Origin: an uncultured Lachnospiraceae bacterium
GTDB lineage: Bacteria > Bacillota_A > Clostridia > Lachnospirales > Lachnospiraceae
Direction of reading: 5' to 3'
NCBI GenBank assembly: GCA_910587495.1
Contig: CAJUMT010000068.1
Span: 1 to 15,567 of the forward strand
Length of the DNA stretch: 15,567 nt
Shown here: piece after piece, positions 7,650 to 13,432 of the stretch
Layout: each line of letters begins with the position of its first letter
Position numbering within the stretch: position 1 is the first letter of the stretch
Program-made: the position numbers and the translations under genes
Notes under the pieces: model-generated
The model's database searches: none
Told to the model about the DNA's origin: nothing
What the model saw: the letters and a program-made list of their open reading frames with translations, nothing else

Positions 7650-7695
7650 CCAATTTCCCATTCGGGCAGTCTAATCAGTAGAATGGGAAAGGAGG
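7628..7695 (+). promoter_or_regulatory. Two competing hairpins in the leader of the sigma-factor gene
   Basis: TTTCCCATTC (7654-7663) and GAATGGGAAA (7681-7690) form a perfect 10-bp inverted repeat with a 17-base loop. Its right arm ends at the first base before GGAGG (7691-7695), the core of the sigma gene's ribosome binding site. An alternative stem pairs GGAAATT (7628-7634), inside the helicase 3' end, with AATTTCC (7652-7658). The two stems share 7654-7658 and exclude each other. A ribosome finishing the helicase (stop at 7647-7649) would disrupt the first stem and favour the second. That would be consistent with coupling between the two genes, but this is inference. The 10-bp repeat could instead be a protein-binding operator. 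Confidence 0.5.
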
Positions 7696-7707
7696 ACAGG
7701 ATCTTCT

Positions 7708-9168
7708 ATGGAAGACAGACAGGAACTTATAAAGAGAGCCAAAAAGCATGATAGCGCGGCTTTTTCAGAGCTGATGCAGCAGTACGGGGCAGGAATGTAC
7801 AAAGTTGCCAAAGCGATCCTGAAAAATGACGAAGACGTGGCGGACGCCATGCAGGAGACGGCCTTAAGCTGCTGGGAAAAGATCAGTACGCTGAAAAAAG
7901 AGGAGTATTTTAAAACATGGCTGACCCGTATCCTGATCAATCACTGTAATACGATCTACCGGAAAAGGAACCGCTATGTGCTGGAGCTGATTATGCCGGA
8001 AGCCGAAGCCCCGGAGGACGCCTATGCCAATGTGGAATGGATGGAGTTATTGCAGTGTCTGAAAGAAAAATACCGCATTGTGATTGTGCTCTATTATGTG
8101 GAGGGCTTTAAGGTCAGGGAAATTGCAGATCTCTTAAAGATCAGCGAGAGTGCGGTAAAAGAGCGTATGTCGGTGGCAGGAAACGTCACATATTCCGGTG
8201 ATTATACAGAGAAAACCGTACTGCAGGAGGATGCGCAGACGCCGGAAGCAAAAGAGCAAACAGGCGGAAAAGACGAATCGGTCTATAGCGCTTCGGACAA
8301 CGGGATTACAGTGACGGCTTCAGAGGTGTACAGCGACGGTTATTCCATTTATCTGGCAGTAGAGGTAGAGGCAGAGGAGGGCAGCTTTTCAAACATTCCT
8401 TCTTATTATACCAGGCGCTTTGAGGAGAAAGCCAGCCAGATGCTTCAGACCGACGGAGTATGGAAGACAGGAGAGAAAGGAGAGGCTATCCGGTTATTTG
8501 ACAGTGGTTTTGAAGGCCAGGCGGTGGATGACCATACCTTTATCGGGATGATGAAGTTAGATCGGGATGGATATTCCCTGAAGGAGGATGTGCTGTCTTT
8601 AGAATTGTCGGAAATCCGGTATTCGGATGAAAGTATTTCGGATGCGGAAGAGATTGAGCCGGAGCACCGGATTGCCGGGACCTGGAATCTGGCCGTACCA
8701 TTTTCAGTGAATACCGAACAGTGCCGGGAGATTTCGGTTAATAGAACCGGCTCGGACGGTTTCTGTATTCAGAAAGTATTCGTGTCGCCCTATCAGGTGA
8801 TCGTATTTACGGATACGCCTTATACCACCCTTTCGCCGGATACCTACACAAGAGAGGATTTTGAAAAGCAGTGGGGTGAAAAAAATAAAGAAATCGCTGC
8901 GGGCGGTGATCAGGCAGTGACGTGTGAAGAGATGCTTGCCAAAAAGCATTATGAACCTTATGAACTGGCTGTCTACAATGAGAAAGGAGAAGCGCTGGAA
9001 GTACGGTACAGTGATCCAGTAAAAACGGTATTTGCCGTGCAGGAGCATGAACTGTCAAAGCTGCATATTTATGTGGCCGACGACGCAGATGAGTTTGGTC
9101 TGATTAAAGCGGCGAACGAGCAGGAAGCGCAGGAACTATCCGTATTGGATGCGGAAGTGGAGCTGTAG
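7708..9168 (+). CDS. ECF sigma factor fused in frame to a DUF4179-type anti-sigma extracytoplasmic domain
   Basis: Residues 1 to about 155 are a group 4 (ECF) sigma factor. Region 2 spans about 14-90, with FSELMQQYGAGMYKVAKAIL, the DVADAMQET -10-recognition helix and WLTRILINHC. Region 4 spans about 108-155, with LKEKYRIVIVLYYVEGFKVR and then EIADLLKISESAVKERM. From about residue 156 the protein becomes VAGNVTYSGDYTEKTV and then ITVTASEVYSDGYSIYLAVE. From memory, this matches the outside part of DUF4179-type membrane anti-sigma partners, normally encoded by a separate overlapping gene. The last turns of the sigma recognition helix and the partner's cytoplasmic head and membrane helix are missing, and no hydrophobic segment remains. 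The most likely cause is an in-frame deletion. Activity as a sigma factor is doubtful. AAAGGAGG (7688-7695) sets the start, with a long 12-base gap. Confidence 0.8.
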   Translation: MEDRQELIKRAKKHDSAAFSELMQQYGAGMYKVAKAILKNDEDVADAMQETALSCWEKISTLKKEEYFKTWLTRILINHCNTIYRKRNRYVLELIMPEAEAPEDAYANVEWMELLQCLKEKYRIVIVLYYVEGFKVREIADLLKISESAVKERMSVAGNVTYSGDYTEKTVLQEDAQTPEAKEQTGGKDESVYSASDNGITVTASEVYSDGYSIYLAVEVEAEEGSFSNIPSYYTRRFEEKASQMLQTDGVWKTGEKGEAIRLFDSGFEGQAVDDHTFIGMMKLDRDGYSLKEDVLSLELSEIRYSDESISDAEEIEPEHRIAGTWNLAVPFSVNTEQCREISVNRTGSDGFCIQKVFVSPYQVIVFTDTPYTTLSPDTYTREDFEKQWGEKNKEIAAGGDQAVTCEEMLAKKHYEPYELAVYNEKGEALEVRYSDPVKTVFAVQEHELSKLHIYVADDADEFGLIKAANEQEAQELSVLDAEVEL

Positions 9169-9187
9169 CAGAAGCGGCTTTTATTAC
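9161..9187 (+). terminator. Weak candidate terminator after the sigma fusion gene
   Basis: AGCTG (9161-9165) can pair with CGGCT (9175-9179), including one wobble pair, followed by TTTTATTA. The stem overlaps the stop codon and is only 5 bp, so termination may be poor. No better candidate is seen before the next gene. Confidence 0.3.
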
Positions 9188-9220
9188 AATCACGAAAATC
9201 GATTAATGAGATATATTTCA

Positions 9221-9249
9221 TTTTAATGTTGGCGGATTTCTGGTATACT
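9221..9249 (+). promoter_or_regulatory. Extended -10 promoter for the TrpB2 gene
   Basis: TGGTATACT (9241-9249) is an extended -10 element (TGn plus TATACT). A weak -35 of TTTTAA (9221-9226) sits 17 bases upstream, which fits a promoter relying on the TG extension. A near-palindrome, AATGA..TCATT, lies just upstream (about 9204-9221) and could be an operator; that is speculative. Confidence 0.5.
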
Positions 9250-9282
9250 GGTTGAAAAGGGTGAAAAAAGGAGAAAATGACG

Positions 9283-10656
9283 ATGAAAGACAAAAAAATT
9301 CCGTACAAAATCTATCTGAATGAGAATGAAATGCCGGCAGCATGGTACAATCTGCGCGCTGATATGAAGCATAAGCCGGCGCCGCTTTTGCATCCGGGCA
9401 CCCTCGAGCCGATGAAGGCAGAAGACCTGGCAGGCGTTTTCTGTGAGGAATTGGTTCTGCAGGAACTGGACGACAATACAGCTTTTTTCGAAATTCCGGA
9501 GGAGATCCGCAGTTTCTATAAAATGTACCGTCCGTCTCCGCTGGTCCGCGCTTACTGTCTGGAAGAAAAACTGGATACGCCTGCGAAGATTTATTACAAG
9601 TTTGAGGGCAACAACACCAGCGGCAGCCATAAGCTGAACTCCGCCATTGCGCAGGCGTATTATGCAAAGAAGCAAGGACTCAAAGGCGTGACTACCGAGA
9701 CCGGGGCCGGTCAGTGGGGAACCGCTCTTTCTATGGCGTGTTCTTATTTTGACCTGGACTGCAAGGTATATATGGTAAAATGCTCCTATGAGCAGAAGCC
9801 TTTTCGGCGGGAAGTGATGCGCACTTATGGTGCGTCGGTGACGCCGTCGCCGTCTATGGAAACCGAGGTGGGCAAAAAGATCTTGGCGGAGCATCCGGGC
9901 ACCACGGGAAGTTTGGGCTGCGCCATTTCCGAGGCGGTGGAGAAGGCAGTGTCAAGCGAGGGCTATCGCTATGTCTTGGGCAGCGTGCTGAATCAGGTCC
10001 TTCTTCATCAGTCTGTCATCGGCCTGGAGACGAAAGCGGCGCTGGATAAATATGAGGTGAAACCGGATATCATCATTGGCTGTGCCGGAGGCGGCTCTAA
10101 TCTGGGCGGTCTGATCGCGCCGTTTATGGGAGAAAAACTTCGCGGTGAGGCAGATTACCGGATTATTGCAGTAGAGCCGGCATCCTGCCCCAGCTTTACC
10201 CGCGGCGTATATACCTATGATTTCTGCGATACGGGAATGGTCTGCCCGCTGGCTAAAATGTATACGCTGGGCAGCGGTTTTATTCCGTCCGCTAACCATG
10301 CAGGCGGCCTTCGTTATCATGGCATGAGTTCCACATTGTCGGAACTTTATCATCAGGGATTGATGGAAGCGATTAGCGTAAAACAGACAGAAGTATTTGA
10401 GGCTGCGGAATATTTTGCAAGAATAGAAGGGATCCTGCCTGCGCCGGAAAGTTCCCACGCCATCCGCGCGGCCATCAATGAGGCCGTCCGGTGCAAAGAA
10501 ACCGGGGAAGAGAAGACCATTGTATTCGGCCTCACCGGTACTGGCTATTTTGACATGGTGGCTTATGAAAAATTCCATGATGGGGAAATGAATGATTATA
10601 TTCCAACTGACGAGGAACTTGCATCTTACAGAAGCCAGCTTCCAAAGGTTGAATAG
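9283..10656 (+). CDS. trpB: TrpB2-type tryptophan synthase beta chain (PLP enzyme)
   Basis: A 457-residue fold-type II PLP enzyme of the TrpB2 branch, which condenses indole with serine (or possibly phosphoserine) to give tryptophan. Long TrpB2 features are visible: an N-terminal extension of about 80 residues, RPSPLVRAYCLEEKL, then NNTSGSHKLNSA with the PLP lysine (Lys117). These are followed by TTETGAGQWGTALSMACSYF, the phosphate-binding CAGGGSN (267-273), and a GLTGTGYFDM C-terminal PLP-ring site. The ATG at 9277 is in frame, but AAGGAG (9268-9273) is only three bases from it and nine from 9283, so 9283 is preferred. No trpA or other trp gene adjoins. Stand-alone TrpB2 proteins are often found beside a normal TrpB elsewhere in the genome and may salvage indole; this is inference here. 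Confidence 0.9.
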   Translation: MKDKKIPYKIYLNENEMPAAWYNLRADMKHKPAPLLHPGTLEPMKAEDLAGVFCEELVLQELDDNTAFFEIPEEIRSFYKMYRPSPLVRAYCLEEKLDTPAKIYYKFEGNNTSGSHKLNSAIAQAYYAKKQGLKGVTTETGAGQWGTALSMACSYFDLDCKVYMVKCSYEQKPFRREVMRTYGASVTPSPSMETEVGKKILAEHPGTTGSLGCAISEAVEKAVSSEGYRYVLGSVLNQVLLHQSVIGLETKAALDKYEVKPDIIIGCAGGGSNLGGLIAPFMGEKLRGEADYRIIAVEPASCPSFTRGVYTYDFCDTGMVCPLAKMYTLGSGFIPSANHAGGLRYHGMSSTLSELYHQGLMEAISVKQTEVFEAAEYFARIEGILPAPESSHAIRAAINEAVRCKETGEEKTIVFGLTGTGYFDMVAYEKFHDGEMNDYIPTDEELASYRSQLPKVE

Positions 10657-10774
10657 CCTGCAGGAGCCGGAAAAACAAAATCAGGGATAACTCTCCTCCG
10701 AATGTGTATACTATATCCATGAAACGGGCAAGCGTTCCATAAATATGGGAGAAAAACGGGAAGGAGAGATGAAA

Positions 10775-11116
10775 ATGGTTGTTGAGAATGTTGATGAAGA
10801 GCGGTTTCGTGAGCTTCTAAAGGGGGAAAGGCCTGTACTGGCGGATTTCTGGGCGCCCTGGTGCGTCCACTGCCGCCGGTTAGAACCTGCTTTCGACGCG
10901 GTCGCCGGACAGTATAAAGATTTATTGATAACAGTAAAGATTAATATTGACGAGGAACCGCATCTGGCCAGCACAGAGCAAATAGACGTGATCCCCACAT
11001 TGAAGCTGTATAAAGGCGGCAGGGCTGTCGGCTCCATTACGGCTCCTGGTTCAAAATCCGAGATCGACAGGTTTATAAAAGAAACCTTGGCCGGGCAGAG
11101 GGCAGCCTATGGATGA
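10775..11116 (+). CDS. Thioredoxin-family protein with CVHC active site
   Basis: A 113-residue single-domain thioredoxin, a cytoplasmic dithiol/disulfide exchange protein. The fold motifs are VLADFWAPWCVHCRRLEP (active site Cys30-Val-His-Cys33), the KINIDEEPHLASTEQIDVIPT strand with its cis-proline (IPT), and LKLYKGGRAVGSITAPGSKSEI. The usual motif is WCGPC. Val-His in the middle is unusual and, by analogy with the CPHC of DsbA, may shift the redox potential upwards. In-frame ATGs occur at 10745, 10769 and 10775; AAGGAG (10761-10766) fits only 10775, eight bases away. A TATACT at 10707-10712 may be a -10 box, but no good -35 accompanies it. The gene overlaps the reductase by eight bases, so the pair is translationally coupled. 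Confidence 0.9.
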   Translation: MVVENVDEERFRELLKGERPVLADFWAPWCVHCRRLEPAFDAVAGQYKDLLITVKINIDEEPHLASTEQIDVIPTLKLYKGGRAVGSITAPGSKSEIDRFIKETLAGQRAAYG

Positions 11117-12041
11117 TAAACAGGTGTATGATATGGCTGTCATCGGCGGAGGCCCAGGCGGTTATACGGCAGCTTTATATGCCGCCCGGGCGGGACTTAG
11201 CGTGGTCGTCCTGGAGAAGCTTTCTGCAGGCGGGCAGATGGCGCTGGCACACTGGATCGATAATTATCCAGGTTTTGAAGAGGGTATCGATGGATTTACC
11301 CTGGCGGAAAGGATGCAAAAAGGGGCGGAGCGTTTCGGCGTGAAGACAGAGCTGGCCGAGGTTTACTCTGTGGAGCTTGGAAGGGTTCCGCGGGTGGCCA
11401 AAAGCAGCGAAGGAACCATCTATGCAAGGACGGTTGTGTTTGCCGCGGGCGCAGGCCCCGCAGAACTTGGGCTTCCCATGGAAAAGGAGCTGGCCGGGCG
11501 GGGCGTCAGCTATTGTGCGGCCTGCGACGGGATGTTTTATAAAGATAAGACAGTTGCGGTCGTGGGCGGCGGGGACTCTGCGGTGTCGGACGTCCTGGCG
11601 CTTGCCCGTATTGCCCGGAAAGTCATTATGGTCCACAGGCGGGATACGCTGCGGGCAGCCAAAATTTACCATGAATCTTTACGGAAAACTGAAAATGTGG
11701 AATTTTGCTGGAACAGCACCGTGGCAGGGCTGCTATATGAAGAAAGGCTTACCGGAATCACAATCAAGGACGTCAATACCGGCGAAGAACGGAAGGTTGC
11801 CTTAGACGGCATATTTATCAGTGTCGGCAGGAAGCCTGCGTCCGGCCTGGTGCAAGGGCAGCTGAAACTGGACCAACGGGGCTATATAATCGCGGATGAA
11901 TCCACCTGTACAGATATATCCGGCGTGTTTGCCGTGGGAGATATAAGGACGAAGGAACTCCGCCAGGTCGTCACGGCTGTGGCGGACGGCGCCATGGCGG
12001 CGTATCATGCGGAAGCGTATCTGCTGTCTGAAAATTTCTAA
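11109..12041 (+). CDS. trxB: Thioredoxin reductase (FAD/NAD(P)H)
   Basis: A 310-residue low-molecular-weight thioredoxin reductase, which passes electrons from NAD(P)H through FAD and a CxxC pair to thioredoxin. Visible are the FAD site VIGGGPGGYTAALYAARAG (Gly13-Gly18), the LEKLSAGGQMALAHWIDNYPGF segment, the redox pair SYCAACDG (Cys136, Cys139), the pyridine nucleotide site VVGGGDSAVSD (from Gly153) with the downstream HRRD typical of NADPH use, and the second FAD motif FAVGD (274-278). Length and motif order are normal. It starts inside the last codons of the thioredoxin gene (ATGG overlap) with AGAGGG about seven bases before. The overlap makes the neighbouring CVHC thioredoxin its likely partner. 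Confidence 0.93.
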   Translation: MDDKQVYDMAVIGGGPGGYTAALYAARAGLSVVVLEKLSAGGQMALAHWIDNYPGFEEGIDGFTLAERMQKGAERFGVKTELAEVYSVELGRVPRVAKSSEGTIYARTVVFAAGAGPAELGLPMEKELAGRGVSYCAACDGMFYKDKTVAVVGGGDSAVSDVLALARIARKVIMVHRRDTLRAAKIYHESLRKTENVEFCWNSTVAGLLYEERLTGITIKDVNTGEERKVALDGIFISVGRKPASGLVQGQLKLDQRGYIIADESTCTDISGVFAVGDIRTKELRQVVTAVADGAMAAYHAEAYLLSENF

Positions 12042-12071
12042 GTACAGAACTGTTGTGAGAAGGTAATAAAT

Positions 12072-12086
12072 ATGAGGTTTTTATGA
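12072..12086 (+). CDS. Four-codon mini-ORF overlapping the MATE start (MRFL)
   Basis: ATG AGG TTT TTA TGA lies eight bases after GAGAAGG (12057-12063), a better ribosome binding site than the GAGG inside the mini-ORF that serves the MATE ATG. Its TGA overlaps the MATE start as ATGA (12083-12086), the classic coupling arrangement. It may serve to deliver ribosomes to the transporter start. It may also be a chance product; the peptide itself is unlikely to matter. Confidence 0.35.
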   Translation: MRFL

Positions 12087-13420
12087 GAGATTTTACAAAA
12101 ACGCATAGTGAAAAAGAACTATCAGTCTTTTTGCTGCCGATGGTTCTATCCGTCTCTTTTCAGCGTATTTATTCCCTGGTCAGTACCGCCGTGGTAAGCA
12201 AATATCTCGGCTATAAAGCTGTGGCGGTCATTGGTTCCTGCAATGCCTGTGTGTCCATACAGGAGTTTATATTTGCGGGGATGACGACCGGGTTTGGATT
12301 TTATATTTACCGATGTATTGGCTCCAAAGAAAAAAATACGCTTTCAGCCGGCATCTGGGGCGGGATCTATCTGACGGGAGCTTTGGCGCTGCTTGGCCTG
12401 ATCGGCGCCGTGTTTGCCGGGGTTTTCGCGGAACTTATGAATATTTCGCCGCAGATTCGGGAAGATGCTGAAAAATATCTGTTCTTCTTGCTCGCAGGTT
12501 CCGGTTTCCTCGCGTTTAAAAATCTGCTGTTCTGCATGATACAGGGTTTGGGAGACAGCAGTATTTCCGGAATATTGTCAATGGTCGGGGTTGTCAGCCA
12601 GACTGTACTGACAGTCTGGCTGGTTGCAGGGCTTCGGTTTGGAGTGGAAGCCTCTGCGCTGGCCATACTTTTAAATAATATGATTCTTTGTATCTGCCTG
12701 GGCATATATCTGTTTTGGCGTTACAGGACACAGATAGGATATACTTCGCTGTTAAAAATACCTTTTCCGGTTGTCAAAGAACATTTATGCAGCGGAGCTG
12801 TCAAATCAGGGATGATGCTCACGATTGGATTCGGAGCAGTCGTAATGCAGAAGGCGGTCAACAAAATGCCGGAAGGCCTGATTGCCGCCAATACATACGC
12901 GTCGGTTCTTGCGGCTTTTTTTGTGGAACTTTTCAGCGCCTATGCGACGGCGGCTGGTATCATAGCCGGACAGAATAAAGGAAGCCTTCATGTGGCCAAT
13001 ATAAAAAAATATAACCGGAGTGTTTTTATAAGGTGCGGATGCTGGTGTATATGTGTATTTGTACTTTTTCATGCAGGGGGCAGATGGCTGTTCGGCCTTT
13101 TGGCAGGACGAAATGTTCCAGAGCAGGTGCTTTTGGAAGGTATGCGGTGGCTGCGTATATGCAGTTATGGTTATCCGGGGCTGGCCCTTCTTCTGGTATG
13201 CAGAAATGTTATGCAGGCCATGGGATACCACAGAGTTTTGCCGATGCTTGGGCTTATAGAGATGACAATAAATATTTTACTGGCCGGATTTGTGCCTGCG
13301 TATCAATGCCTGGCAGTCAGTATATCCATGGTGCTTAAGTGGAGCGTTCCGGGCGTCATCAGTTATTTTGTGTTCAGAAGAATGATGCGGGCATTTTCTG
13401 CAGAAGACCTGCATAAGTGA
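12083..13420 (+). CDS. MATE family efflux transporter
   Basis: A complete 445-residue MATE antiporter with about twelve hydrophobic segments in two six-helix halves. The N-terminus carries the standard pattern: KELSVFLLPMVLSVSFQRIY for helix 1, STAVVSKYLGYKAVAVIGS for the conserved loop and helix 2, and MIQGLGDSSISGILSMVG in helix 4-5. The second half shows KSGMMLTIGF, AGIIAGQNKGSLHVANIKK (matching the Gx(6)GxN.G pattern) and the late YPGLALLLVCRNVMQAMGYH segment. Cysteines are unusually frequent in the membrane part. It is only distantly similar to the partial MATE at the left edge. It starts 41 bases after the reductase with no terminator between, and the STAND ATPase follows after 12 bases. 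The substrate is unknown. Confidence 0.9.
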   Translation: MRDFTKTHSEKELSVFLLPMVLSVSFQRIYSLVSTAVVSKYLGYKAVAVIGSCNACVSIQEFIFAGMTTGFGFYIYRCIGSKEKNTLSAGIWGGIYLTGALALLGLIGAVFAGVFAELMNISPQIREDAEKYLFFLLAGSGFLAFKNLLFCMIQGLGDSSISGILSMVGVVSQTVLTVWLVAGLRFGVEASALAILLNNMILCICLGIYLFWRYRTQIGYTSLLKIPFPVVKEHLCSGAVKSGMMLTIGFGAVVMQKAVNKMPEGLIAANTYASVLAAFFVELFSAYATAAGIIAGQNKGSLHVANIKKYNRSVFIRCGCWCICVFVLFHAGGRWLFGLLAGRNVPEQVLLEGMRWLRICSYGYPGLALLLVCRNVMQAMGYHRVLPMLGLIEMTINILLAGFVPAYQCLAVSISMVLKWSVPGVISYFVFRRMMRAFSAEDLHK

Positions 13421-13432
13421 GGACCAGGAAAG

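Noticed and set aside
9223..9894. 223-codon minus-strand open frame opposite the TrpB2 gene, and a similar 208-codon one at 9952-10578
   Set aside because: Both are antisense to a highly conserved PLP enzyme, and their Cys/His/Arg-rich composition is typical of antisense reading of GC-richer coding DNA.
10733..10752. CCATAAATATGG palindrome before the thioredoxin gene
   Set aside because: Five-base arms in AT-rich DNA are expected by chance, and no matching site occurs at a second place in the window.
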